64,000 nucleotides of DNA from an uncultured Lachnospiraceae bacterium (lineage in GTDB: Bacteria > Bacillota > Clostridia > Lachnospirales > Lachnospiraceae). The number at the start of each line of letters is the position of its first letter. Position 1 is the stretch's first letter. The notes beneath the pieces were generated by a model. That model was given only the letters and a program-made list of their open reading frames with translations, was not told where the DNA came from and did not search any database. The stretch lies in assembly GCA_910584915.1 (NCBI GenBank), contig CAJUDM010000025.1, forward strand, positions 8,198-72,197. The letters run 5' to 3'. This document shows, piece after piece, positions 50,773 to 58,718 of the stretch. Both the position numbers and the translations under genes were made by a program.

Positions 50773-52245
50773 TCAAAACATCTCCTGCATCTTCTCCGAC
50801 AGTCTCAGATAGCGCCCCATCGCATCCCCGTAGAGTTCATGCCGTTCCCTGTCCGGCTCCTGCACTCTGGTGATCTTTATGGTTCGGTTTACCGCCTCCT
50901 CATAACTTCCATAGACGCCGCAGCCAACGCCGGCTAACAGCGCCGCCCCCAGCGTGGTCGCCGTATCGGAAGCAGGCACCTGTATCGTCCTTCCGGTGAC
51001 ATCCGCCTTGATCTGTGTCCAGAGCCTGGAGTTGGCGGAGCCGCCCATGGCATTCAATATTCCCACCACAGCCCCTGTCTCTCCCGCAACGCGCAGGTTG
51101 TGCTCCAGAGAAAACGCCACGCCCTCCAAGACCGCCCTTATCATATGCCCCCTGGACTTATCATAGGACAGGCCGTAGAAAACACCCTTCGCATCCGGAT
51201 TCCAGATCGGGGAGCGCTCTCCCGCCATATAGGGCAAAAACAACACGCCGTCGGCTCCCGCCGGCACCGCTTCCGCCTCCGCCGTCAGTTCATCAAAGTT
51301 CATCCCTTTACCAAATTCCTGCCTGAACCACTTTAGCGCGCCGCCGCCGCCCACAGTGCCGCCCTGCAAAAGCCAGCGCCCCGGCACCACATGGGTTCCC
51401 AGGATCAGCTTCTTATGCGCCAGCGCCCGGTCCATGCAAATGCTCATGCCGCCCGCCTGACCTCCCTGTTCCTGGGTTTGACCGGTTCGGTAAACGCCCG
51501 CTCCCAGGGTGCCGCAGGCTGCGTCCAGCCCTCCAGCCACCACCGGCGTTCCAGCCTTTAAGCCGGTCTTTTTTGCGGCATCCTCCGTCACCTCACCGAC
51601 AATACTGTCACAACCGCACAACGCCGGAACCAGCTCCTGTGTCAGTCCCAGTTTATTTGCCAGCTCCTCGTGATATGTAAGATGCTCCATATCAAAAAAA
51701 TGAATCCCGTACCCCTGAGAATACTCTTGACTGATCTGGTCAGTAAGCTTATACACAATATAACTGTTGCTCTGCAGGAACTTGTATGTCCTCAGGTAAA
51801 CCTCGGGCATTTCCTCCTTAAACCACAGCATCTTCGGAGTTGTGTAGGAGGGCAGAAAATCATTCCCCGCCACCTCAAATATCTCTTCCGCAAAAGCCTC
51901 TCGCTTCACCCTCTCACAGATATTCCTGGCTCTCGTATCCATCCAGATCGGCGTCCTGCAGAGCACATGGCCATCCCGGTCAATCGGGATCGCCGACCAG
52001 CTCTGTCCGTCCACACCGATGCCGCAGATCGCATCCGCCGAAATTTCCTCCCCGGTGAGCACTTCCTTTATCGACTCGCAGATCGCGCCCCACCACTCCT
52101 CCGGCTCCTGCTCCGCCCAGCCGTTCTTTGGATAATACACCCTGTACTCCCTGCTCGCCTGCGCCAGCGCCACGCCGTCCTCATCAAAAACCGCCACCTT
52201 GCACGCCGAAGTTCCGATATCAATCCCCAACAACAACTTTCCCAT
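50773..52245 (-). CDS. FGGY-family carbohydrate kinase
   Basis: 490 residues. N-terminal phosphate loop LLGIDIGTSACKVAVFDEDG, substrate region WAEQEPEEWWGAI, catalytic-base region GIGVDGQSWSAIPID, GTPVVAGGLDAACGTLGAG and the FGGY-C motif NAMGGSANSRLWTQIKADVTG. It is closest in pattern to xylulokinases, but the FGGY substrate cannot be read reliably. First gene of the operon; GGAGG lies 5 nt before ATG. Its promoter is flanked by two LacI-type operators. Confidence 0.92.
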   Translation of the reverse strand: MGKLLLGIDIGTSACKVAVFDEDGVALAQASREYRVYYPKNGWAEQEPEEWWGAICESIKEVLTGEEISADAICGIGVDGQSWSAIPIDRDGHVLCRTPIWMDTRARNICERVKREAFAEEIFEVAGNDFLPSYTTPKMLWFKEEMPEVYLRTYKFLQSNSYIVYKLTDQISQEYSQGYGIHFFDMEHLTYHEELANKLGLTQELVPALCGCDSIVGEVTEDAAKKTGLKAGTPVVAGGLDAACGTLGAGVYRTGQTQEQGGQAGGMSICMDRALAHKKLILGTHVVPGRWLLQGGTVGGGGALKWFRQEFGKGMNFDELTAEAEAVPAGADGVLFLPYMAGERSPIWNPDAKGVFYGLSYDKSRGHMIRAVLEGVAFSLEHNLRVAGETGAVVGILNAMGGSANSRLWTQIKADVTGRTIQVPASDTATTLGAALLAGVGCGVYGSYEEAVNRTIKITRVQEPDRERHELYGDAMGRYLRLSEKMQEMF

Positions 52246-52259
52246 AAGTTCCTCCAAAG

Positions 52260-52275
52260 TAAACCGTTTCGTTCA
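52260..52275. promoter_or_regulatory. LacI operator O2
   Basis: TAAACCGTTTCGTT, an imperfect copy of the GAAAC-GTTTC palindrome, 15 bp before the kinase start, so a bound repressor would block transcription or translation initiation. Confidence 0.7.
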
Positions 52276-52318
52276 CAATTCCAATTACACTTTATAGTTT
52301 TTCCTTTATTTTTTCCTA

Positions 52319-52347
52319 ATTATAAAACTTTTTCTGTTTTCTGTCAA
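52319..52347 (-). promoter_or_regulatory. Promoter of the sugar operon
   Basis: Minus strand: perfect TTGACA (52342-52347), 17-nt spacer, perfect TATAAT (52319-52324). A strong promoter that would need repression. Confidence 0.92.
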
Positions 52348-52356
52348 GATTTTTAT

Positions 52357-52373
52357 AGCGAACCGTTTCGCTT
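52357..52373. promoter_or_regulatory. LacI operator O1
   Basis: AGCGAAACGGTTCGCT read on the minus strand, a near-perfect palindrome 10 bp upstream of the -35 box. With O2 it could support repression by looping. Confidence 0.72.
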
Positions 52374-52472
52374 TCGTCTCAATACTTTTGCTCATGCATA
52401 GGCACATAGTTTTGCCGACATCTGCTTCGCATTCACTGTCTCTCTTTATCAAACGCCGGCAGGGCACCTCTT

Positions 52473-52504
52473 AATCTGACGCGGCTGTCCGCGTATGTCA
52501 GATT
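52473..52504 (-). terminator. Hairpin after lacI-type gene
   Basis: AATCTGAC/GTCAGATT with inner GCGG/CCGC, 57 bp beyond the regulator stop. T-run absent, so function is uncertain. Confidence 0.4.
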
Positions 52505-52560
52505 CCATGGACTGCCACAATGGAACCCCGCTCACCCGGGGATTTAACCGCCCGCATACG

Positions 52561-53559
52561 TCAGATTTCCGCTACAGAATTCCCCTCGCTGATGCGCGTC
52601 CCCAGCACGATCTCCATCGGCATCTCCTGCTCCCTGCTCCCGATGCGGTTTAAGAGAAGTTCCGCCGCCTTCTCCCCCATCTCCTTCATCGGCTGGACTA
52701 CCATATGCAGCCTGGGATGGATCACATGCGACATGATCAGATCATCAAATCCCATCAGAGAAATATCTTCCGGGCAGTGGAGTTTTGTCCTGTTTAACGC
52801 CATCACCGCTCCCAGCGCAAGTTCATAATTTGTCATAAACACCGCTGTGGGGCGCTCTTCCAGAGAGAGCAGCCTGCCCATCCCCTCAAATCCGAACTCA
52901 ATGGAATGGGTCCCCGCCGCGCAATACTCCTGCTTCGGTTCACACCCCGCCTCTCTCATGGCGTCCTCATAACCTTTATAGCGCTCTTCACCGGTATATT
53001 CCGAATGAGAACAGATGATGCCGATCCTCCTGTGTCCGTTCTCCAACAGAAAATCCACCGCTCGATGCGCTGCCCTGCGGTTATCGATCCTGACACAGTC
53101 AAACTCGCCGTTCCCCGAGGGCCTGTCGATCAGCACAACCGGCACTTTTGCCTTTCTTGCCGCCTGCAGCGATTCCGTCTTTGTGGAAACAGGCAGCGCG
53201 ATGATCCCATCCACTTTCTTATTCAGCAGAAAACTCACGTTCTCCGCCTCGATCTTCAGATCATCGCAGGAATCACAGATCATCAGGCCATATCCCGCCT
53301 TCCGCAGGCTGTTGCCGATATGCCGCAGGAGCGTTCCGTTGAAAATGCTCTCCACACTGTAAGCAAGCACTCCCACTGTCCGCGTGCGGTTTGTCACCAG
53401 CCCTCTGGCAATCTCATTCACCTCGTAATGCAGATCCCTGATCGCCGCCTCGATCTTTACCCTGTTCTCCGGAAGCACATTTCCGCCGTTCAGATATTTG
53501 GAAATCGTTGCCAGAGACAGCCCTGTCTGTTCTCTGATATCACGAATCGTAGACGCCAT
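52561..53559 (-). CDS. LacI-family transcriptional repressor
   Basis: 332 residues. N-terminal helix-turn-helix TIRDIREQTGLSLATISKYLNGG with the hinge region ENRVKIEAAIRDLHYEVNEIARGL, then a periplasmic-binding-protein-like sensor domain (VGVLAYSVESIFNGTLLRHIG; VPVVLIDRPSGNGEFDCVRID; RIGIICSHSEYTGEERYKGY). It probably represses the sugar operon until a pathway sugar binds. Sites of the same palindrome family lie at its own promoter and around the operon promoter. The start at 53559 has GGAAAGGAGCGGAC upstream; the open frame above it is not coding-like. Confidence 0.93.
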   Translation of the reverse strand: MASTIRDIREQTGLSLATISKYLNGGNVLPENRVKIEAAIRDLHYEVNEIARGLVTNRTRTVGVLAYSVESIFNGTLLRHIGNSLRKAGYGLMICDSCDDLKIEAENVSFLLNKKVDGIIALPVSTKTESLQAARKAKVPVVLIDRPSGNGEFDCVRIDNRRAAHRAVDFLLENGHRRIGIICSHSEYTGEERYKGYEDAMREAGCEPKQEYCAAGTHSIEFGFEGMGRLLSLEERPTAVFMTNYELALGAVMALNRTKLHCPEDISLMGFDDLIMSHVIHPRLHMVVQPMKEMGEKAAELLLNRIGSREQEMPMEIVLGTRISEGNSVAEI

Positions 53560-53658
53560 GTCCGCTCCTTTCCTGAATCCCCGCCGCCCTTTTTCCTCCT
53601 GTTTCGGATCTTTCTCCGTCTGATCCTGACATCTGATGCGATACAGGGCAAACATGGG

Positions 53659-53672
53659 GCGAAACGTTTCAC
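53659..53672. promoter_or_regulatory. Autoregulatory LacI operator
   Basis: CGAAACGTTTCA, a perfect 10-bp core palindrome (GAAACGTTTC) just downstream of the -10 box of the regulator gene, consistent with autorepression. Confidence 0.75.
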
Positions 53673-53681
53673 TCTATGTTC

Positions 53682-53711
53682 ATAGTACAACCGGAGCCGG
53701 CTGAAAGTCAA
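53682..53711 (-). promoter_or_regulatory. Promoter of the LacI-type gene
   Basis: Minus strand: TTGACT (53706-53711), 18-nt spacer, TACTAT (53682-53687). Confidence 0.75.
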
Positions 53712-53728
53712 GTCCTTTTACCTGCATG

Positions 53729-53756
53729 AAAAGAGCCGGAAATCTCTTCCCGGCTC
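53729..53756 (-). terminator. Terminator of the DUF1540 gene
   Basis: GAGCCGG/CCGGCTC stem, 10-nt loop, followed on the minus strand by TTTTC. It separates the DUF1540 gene from the regulator promoter. Confidence 0.7.
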
Positions 53757-53872
53757 CCTCCGGCTTCAGGTTTTTTACCGCCCGTCACCTATTCCCCTTT
53801 TACAATACCTATCTTACTGCACGAAGTGCTACCAAAGCGCTACTCCTGAGTATAAAACCACAAAATATTGAT

Positions 53873-54190
53873 TTATTTTTCTTTAAAAGTAGCACATGTT
53901 GTTTCTCTGCAGTTATCCGCACCGCATCCCTTGATATCCACATGGTCGGCATAACATTTATAATTCGTATTATAGATGCACTTGTCCGCCTCGCAGTCTA
54001 TGCTGATCGTCCTGCTCGGATGTGCTATGGCGCTTGTGAAAACGCCCGCATCGCTTCTGTCTTTAAAGCTCTCACAGCAAGTGTCGTCCTTACGGCAGGC
54101 ATGCTTACCCGCCACCATAATATCCCCCTTGCAGCAGCACCTGTCATTGTTATAGGTACAATTTTCCACGGAACAACGTAATTCAGCCAT
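53873..54190 (-). CDS. DUF1540 Cys-rich protein
   Basis: 105 residues with two DUF1540-type units: LRCSVENCTYNNDRCCCKGDIMV near the start and IDCEADKCIYNTNYKCYADHVDI towards the end, each followed by a paired-Cys segment (DDTCCESFKD, RETTCATFKEK). Probably a small metal- or disulfide-stabilised protein of unknown role. AGGAGGTAGAGAA precedes the ATG. No neighbours in the same transcript. Confidence 0.85.
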   Translation of the reverse strand: MAELRCSVENCTYNNDRCCCKGDIMVAGKHACRKDDTCCESFKDRSDAGVFTSAIAHPSRTISIDCEADKCIYNTNYKCYADHVDIKGCGADNCRETTCATFKEK

Positions 54191-54338
54191 TTCTCTACCT
54201 CCTGATCTCGCAGCAGTCCCGGCAGACATAATGTCCGCCGGACACCGCCGTCAATTTCTTCTTTTTACAAAATCAGTATGGGCAGATTCGCAGTTAATTA
54301 TGCTGTTGCATTTCAAAATTTTTCGTCCATATTTTTAT

Positions 54339-56294
54339 TTATTTCCCTTCCTCTTCCTTCCGGATCTCCTTCGTCCTGATCTCCTTACAGATCTGATCGA
54401 TAAACGCAGACAGCGGCTTTGCGCCCTCATCACCTGCGAAGCGGCTTCTCACGGACACCGTCCCGTTTTCTGCCTCCTGCTGTCCGACTACCAGCATATA
54501 CGGCAGCTTCGCAAGCCTCGCCTCGCGGATCTTGAAGCCGATCTTCTCGGAGCGGGCGTCCACCTCCGCCAGCACGCCGTTCGCTTTCAGTTCGCCGCAC
54601 ACCTTCTGCGCGTACTCCTCATATTTATCGGAGATCGGCAGGACTCTCACCTGCACAGGACAGAGCCATGTGGGGAATTTGCCCTCATACTTTTCGATCA
54701 GCCACGCTAACGTCCTCTCGTAACAGCCCATCGAAGTCCTGTGGATGATATAGGGGCGCACCTTGTCTCCGTTCTGGTCGATATAATACATATCAAACTG
54801 AGCCGCCAGCAACGCATCCCACTGCACCGTGATCATGGTATCTTCCTTGCCGTACACATTCTTCGTGTTGATATCGACCTTCGGTCCGTAGAATGCGGCT
54901 TCCCCCACATCCTCCACAAAGGGGATCTCAAGTTCCTGCATAATGCTGCGGATATGCCCCTCGGTCTCTTCCCAGACCTCCGGCTCGCCGATATATTTTT
55001 CCCTGTTCTCCGGGTCCCACTTGGAGAGATGGTATGTCACATCCTCCTCCACACCCAGCGTCTTCAGGCAATACTGCGCCAGGGCGATACATTTTTTAAA
55101 CTCCTCCACCATCTGGTCGGGCCTTACGATCAGATGCCCCTCGGAGATCGTGAACTGCCGCACCCTGGTCAGACCGTGCATCTCGCCGGAATCCTCGTTC
55201 CTGAAAAGCGTGGAAGTCTCGCCGTAGCGCAGCGGCAGATCCCGGTAGGAGTGCTGCGTCGCCTTGTACACAAAATACTGGAATGGGCAGGTCATCGGAC
55301 GCAGGGCGAACACTTCCTTATCCTTCTCCTCATCGCCCAGCACAAACATACCTTCCTTGTAGTGATCCCAGTGCCCGGAGAGCTTGTACAGATCGCTCTT
55401 TGCCATCAGGGGCGTCTTCGTCCGGATATAGCCCCACTCGTTGTCCTCCAGATCCTCGATCCAGCGCTGCATCGTCTGGATCATCTTCGCCCCCTTGGGC
55501 ATCAGGAGCGGCAGCCCCTGTCCGATCACATCCACCGTGGTGAACAGCTCCATCTCACGCCCCAGCTTGTTGTGGTCGCGGAGTTTGATATTCTCCAAAT
55601 ATTCCAGATACTCCGCCAGCTCTTCCTTCTTATTAAATGCCGTTCCATAGATCCTCTGGAGCATCGCCCTGTCGGAATCCCCTCTCCAGTATGCGCCGGA
55701 AGAAGACGTCAGCTTAAACGCTTTGATCCCCTTTGTGGTCATCAGATGAGGCCCCGCGCACAGGTCCACAAAGCCGCCCTGATCGTAGAACGATATCTCC
55801 GCGTCCTCCGGCAGATCTTTTATCAGTTCCACCTTGTAGGGCTCATCTCTCTCCTCCATAAACTGAATCGCTTCCGCCCTGGGCAGCGTGAATCTCTTTA
55901 ATTCATGCCCCTCCTTGATGATCTTCTTCATCTCCGCCTCGATCTTATCCAGATCCTCCCGCGAGAAAGGCTCATGGTCAAAATCATAATAATAACCGGT
56001 ATCGATGCTCGGCCCGATCGCCAGCTTTGCCTCGGGAAACAGCCTCTTCACCGCCTCCGCCATCACATGGGATGCCGTGTGCCGCACCACCCGCAGCCCC
56101 TCCTTATCATTTGCCGTCAGAATATTCAGTTCGCAGTCCTTCTCCACCGGAGTGCGCAGATCCACCACCTCACCGTTTATCTCTCCCGCGCATGCCGCTC
56201 TTGCCAGTCCCTCGCTGATATCCTTCACGATCTCGATGACGCTGATACCAGCCTCATACTCTTTCACACTGCCGTCTTTTAACGTGATCTTCAT
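54339..56294 (-). CDS. thrS: Threonyl-tRNA synthetase
   Basis: 651 residues, standard class II enzyme with TGS and editing domains. TGS: MKITLKDGSVKEYEAGISV; editing domain: RHTASHVMAEAVKRLFP and the YYYDFDHEP block; catalytic core: GAKMIQTMQRWIEDLE, FALRPMTCPFQYFVYK, LTRVRQFTISEGHLI, HRTSMGCYERTLAWLIEKY; anticodon domain: VQVRVLPISDKYEEYAQKV. GAGGAGG precedes the ATG. It is last in a T-box-controlled transcript behind two small membrane-protein genes and an interrupted small ORF. Confidence 0.97.
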   Translation of the reverse strand: MKITLKDGSVKEYEAGISVIEIVKDISEGLARAACAGEINGEVVDLRTPVEKDCELNILTANDKEGLRVVRHTASHVMAEAVKRLFPEAKLAIGPSIDTGYYYDFDHEPFSREDLDKIEAEMKKIIKEGHELKRFTLPRAEAIQFMEERDEPYKVELIKDLPEDAEISFYDQGGFVDLCAGPHLMTTKGIKAFKLTSSSGAYWRGDSDRAMLQRIYGTAFNKKEELAEYLEYLENIKLRDHNKLGREMELFTTVDVIGQGLPLLMPKGAKMIQTMQRWIEDLEDNEWGYIRTKTPLMAKSDLYKLSGHWDHYKEGMFVLGDEEKDKEVFALRPMTCPFQYFVYKATQHSYRDLPLRYGETSTLFRNEDSGEMHGLTRVRQFTISEGHLIVRPDQMVEEFKKCIALAQYCLKTLGVEEDVTYHLSKWDPENREKYIGEPEVWEETEGHIRSIMQELEIPFVEDVGEAAFYGPKVDINTKNVYGKEDTMITVQWDALLAAQFDMYYIDQNGDKVRPYIIHRTSMGCYERTLAWLIEKYEGKFPTWLCPVQVRVLPISDKYEEYAQKVCGELKANGVLAEVDARSEKIGFKIREARLAKLPYMLVVGQQEAENGTVSVRSRFAGDEGAKPLSAFIDQICKEIRTKEIRKEEEGK

Positions 56295-56313
56295 GTTTTT
56301 CCTCCTCTAAATA

Positions 56314-56430
56314 TCATTCTGCTTTTTTCGCCTCTTCCAAAGTCATCATTTTACCCATTTGTCGATCGGGAGACAGTAAAGCGATCAGCGCTCCTGCCGC
56401 TCCGGACAATACTCACATTAACAGACTCAT
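56314..56430 (-). pseudogene. Small membrane-type ORF with an in-frame UGA
   Basis: Immediately after the 120-aa gene stop, ATG AGT CTG TTA ATG is followed by TGA, after which the same frame continues open for 32 codons (LSGAAGALIALLSPDRQ, then MMTLEEAKKAE) to a second TGA. AGGAGGAATAGT before the ATG overlaps the previous stop. The hydrophobic start resembles small YtxH-like membrane proteins. Either a point-mutated small gene, or a real 5-codon ORF with a chance extension. Confidence 0.5.
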
Positions 56431-56431
56431 A

Positions 56432-56794
56432 CTATTCCTCCTCTTTATCCGGCATCGTCTCCGGCTCTCCGAACCTTATCCGTTCCGGCTTTGCTGTCTC
56501 CTTCTCCTCTCCGCCAGACTCTTCGTCCTTCCTGTGATCGCCTGCGCCGCCTTCGTACTCTCCCCTCTGCATAGCCCGCAGGGACTGAAACACGACAACC
56601 GCTCCGATCACACCGAACAGAATGACCGATGCGGCAAACGCGATCTTCTCCGCTCCCTGCACCTCGCCGGAACTGTTGTAGATACTGTAGGCAAGATACA
56701 CAAGATATCCTCCCGCCACCATCCGAAAAATCAATCCCATATGAGTCGGAAGCCCGCTCCGTTTTTTCTTATTTTTCTTATTTTGCTCGTCCAT
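56432..56794 (-). CDS. Small membrane protein in the thrS operon
   Basis: 120 residues. A basic N-terminus (DEQNKKNKKKRSGLPTHM) is followed by two membrane segments (about 23-42 and 56-76: GLIFRMVAGGYLVYLAYSIY and IAFAASVILFGVIGAVVVF) and an acidic tail. No family recognised. AGGAGGGAAT precedes ATG at 56794. It lies 56 bp downstream of the other small gene and 137 bp before thrS. Confidence 0.8.
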   Translation of the reverse strand: MDEQNKKNKKKRSGLPTHMGLIFRMVAGGYLVYLAYSIYNSSGEVQGAEKIAFAASVILFGVIGAVVVFQSLRAMQRGEYEGGAGDHRKDEESGGEEKETAKPERIRFGEPETMPDKEEE

Positions 56795-56850
56795 ATTCCC
56801 TCCTGTATCAGATATAAATATCATACTTTTCTTTCGGATGCCTTCCCCCT

Positions 56851-57063
56851 CTATCTCTCTGTCATCCCGCCATCTTCTCTGTCAGGATCTCCATTGTTAC
56901 TCCCATTGCAGCTGCCGATCATAACATATTTTCTGGGAGAAAACAGCAGCCCAAATACAATCCCCCCCAACAAACAAGCCACAGTGACAAGCAGATACTC
57001 TCTCCTGCTCACAGTCACGATATCGCTCAACGACTCTCTGAATAATTCCCATCTCTCTTTCAT
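56851..57063 (-). CDS. Small membrane protein behind the T-box
   Basis: About 70 residues: KERWELFRESLSDIVTVSRR, one membrane segment (EYLLVTVACLLGGIVFGLLF) and a polar tail. No family recognised. The start at 57063 has AAGGGAA and AGGAGG upstream; an in-frame ATG at 57087 is possible but has a poorly spaced site. First gene after the T-box terminator, so its expression should follow Thr-tRNA charging. Confidence 0.7.
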   Translation of the reverse strand: MKERWELFRESLSDIVTVSRREYLLVTVACLLGGIVFGLLFSPRKYVMIGSCNGSNNGDPDREDGGMTER

Positions 57064-57127
57064 TTCCCTTTCATCCTCCTGCTTCATTATTAACCGCTGT
57101 CTCCGGAATCCCCCGCCGTGTCAATCA

Positions 57128-57485
57128 GACAAAAAATCCCATGCACTACAATATGTAATGCATGGGACGTATGATACGCGGTTCCACCCTGCTTGCCCTG
57201 ACCACAGCATCCAATCTGCCTGCAATACCGCCGCCGGAAAATTTCTCCCCGGAGCGAAATCTTTTCGGCATCTTTATACTGCCTGTCAGAACCACTCATT
57301 GCGCCCATAACGCAGGCATGCGGGCTGTATTAAAGCCACTCCGAGGTGGTCTTCCCGTATGCTTTCCGTAAAGGCGCTTTCAGCTCAGAAATCCGGCAGA
57401 TATCTCCGCCATTTCCGGTGCCTCTCTCTTTCTGCGTTCCGCACAGGTACTCTCCTCATCAACGTTTTATCTTTTATTCTGTTCT
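57128..57485 (-). promoter_or_regulatory. T-box riboswitch, Thr specifier
   Basis: The T-box sequence AGGGTGGAACCGCG lies at 57177-57190 (minus strand), followed by a terminator stem TCCCATGCA/TGCATGGGA and TTTTTT (57131-57167). Stem I is preceded by GATGAGGAGAGTA, and its 3' side carries GAAG-ACC-ACC-TCGGAG (57345-57350), giving ACC, a Thr codon, as specifier. Uncharged tRNA-Thr would permit read-through into the operon ending in thrS. Confidence 0.93.
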
Positions 57486-57491
57486 GCCCTT

Positions 57492-57520
57492 ATTCTAACC
57501 CTAAATATCCATTCTGTAAA
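57492..57520 (-). promoter_or_regulatory. Promoter of the T-box operon
   Basis: Minus strand: TTTACA (57515-57520), 17-nt spacer, TAGAAT (57492-57497). Confidence 0.65.
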
Positions 57521-57545
57521 GTAAATTTTTCAGGAAAGTTTTTCA

Positions 57546-57575
57546 TTGACGCATAACAGGAGGATATCATATAAT
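57546..57575 (+). promoter_or_regulatory. Promoter of the FIST gene
   Basis: TTGACG (57546-57551), 18-nt spacer, TATAAT (57570-57575), about 65 nt before the FIST start. Confidence 0.75.
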
Positions 57576-57639
57576 AGAACTGCGTATAGAACAGGAGTTT
57601 TTATACATACCACTACCAAATACAGAAAGGAATCTCACA

Positions 57640-58695
57640 ATGAAACAAAGTTTTGGAATGGATTTGCGTGGAGATTTAAAAACCGCGGCCAGGGGTATCA
57701 ACAGGCCGCAGCTTCTCATGCTGTTTTCCAACAAAGATCAGTTTGAAACACATGTCAGGGAACTGGAAGCCATGTTTCCCGGTGTGCCGAGCATCGGATG
57801 TATCGGCATGAGCTATGATACCGTGATCGCGGAAAAGGGAGTGGGCATCATTGCTCTCTCGGACGGCATACTTGCCGCCGCCAATGTCTTAGAACAGGTA
57901 TCCACGATGCCCGTCAAATATATCAAACGCCTGGAGGAGGACGTCAAAAATGTCGATGCCTCCAAAAACAATACCATATGCATCGATTTCTGTACCGGCA
58001 ATGACGCCTGCGCGCTGACGACCATCTACAGTGTCTTAAAGCGCAGAAATATCTCCCTCGTGGGAGGAACCGGTGATGCCGGAAAAGTTTCCGTAAACGG
58101 CAGGATCTATCAGGACGCTGTTGTGTATGCCATCGTCAAGAATCAGCACGGACGGGTAAAAGCATACAAGGAAAACATCTATCACCAGATGGAAGACTAC
58201 CGCTTTATCGCTTCCCGGACAAACAAAGAAAAATACATAGTAGGAGCTTTAAACAACCGCCCCGCCAAGGAAGTCTACCAGGACATCCTCCACGTGACGG
58301 AAAAAGAGATCACAACACAGACATTCAAAAATCCTTTCGGCAAGCTGAACGGGGATGACACCTGTATCATATCCATCAAGGAAGTGAACGGCAGTTCCCT
58401 TGCCTGCTTCCGTCAGGTAAACGATTCTGATATTTTGGTCCTGCTGGAACTTGGCGATTACAAGGAAACTGTCAGAAATACCATCCGGACGATACAGCAG
58501 GATTTTCCGAAGATTTCTGCGGTATTTTCAGTGAACTGCCTGTTCCGCTATCTGCTGTTCACCCAGAACCAGTATATGAAGGAATATCTGGGAGAAATGG
58601 GAAAACTCGGAAAACATGCGGGCTTTGTCGGATACGGTGAGCACTACAACAACCGTTTCGTCAATCAGTCCATGACATGTGTTGTCTTTGAGTGA
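57640..58695 (+). CDS. FIST-domain sensor protein
   Basis: 351 residues, no membrane segment. The N-terminal FIST domain is seen in LLMLFSNKDQFETHVRELEAMFPGVPSIGCIGMSYDTV and ISLVGGTGDAGKVS; the FIST C domain in KAYKENIYHQMEDYRFIASRTNKEKYI, NNRPAKEVYQDIL and a late FSVNCLFRYLLFTQNQYMKEYL, with the GFVGYGEHYNNRFVNQSMTCVVFE end. FIST domains are thought to bind small ligands such as amino acids. The next gene starts 24 bp later and encodes a soluble chemoreceptor-like protein, so the pair probably forms one signalling unit. Confidence 0.9.
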   Translation: MKQSFGMDLRGDLKTAARGINRPQLLMLFSNKDQFETHVRELEAMFPGVPSIGCIGMSYDTVIAEKGVGIIALSDGILAAANVLEQVSTMPVKYIKRLEEDVKNVDASKNNTICIDFCTGNDACALTTIYSVLKRRNISLVGGTGDAGKVSVNGRIYQDAVVYAIVKNQHGRVKAYKENIYHQMEDYRFIASRTNKEKYIVGALNNRPAKEVYQDILHVTEKEITTQTFKNPFGKLNGDDTCIISIKEVNGSSLACFRQVNDSDILVLLELGDYKETVRNTIRTIQQDFPKISAVFSVNCLFRYLLFTQNQYMKEYLGEMGKLGKHAGFVGYGEHYNNRFVNQSMTCVVFE

Positions 58696-58718
58696 AATTA
58701 ACTGAGGAGGATCATATT

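Noticed and set aside
49540..50937. Long plus-strand open frame spanning the dehydrogenase gene and array 1
   Set aside because: Antisense to a well-recognised dehydrogenase; the repeated His/Arg-rich peptide simply translates the array.
54741..55901. Long plus-strand open frame opposite thrS
   Set aside because: The minus strand encodes a full threonyl-tRNA synthetase; the antisense frame has no ribosome site and no domain pattern.
56314..56430. Selenocysteine codon at the in-frame UGA
   Set aside because: No SECIS-like hairpin is recognisable right after the UGA, and the product would not resemble a redox selenoprotein.
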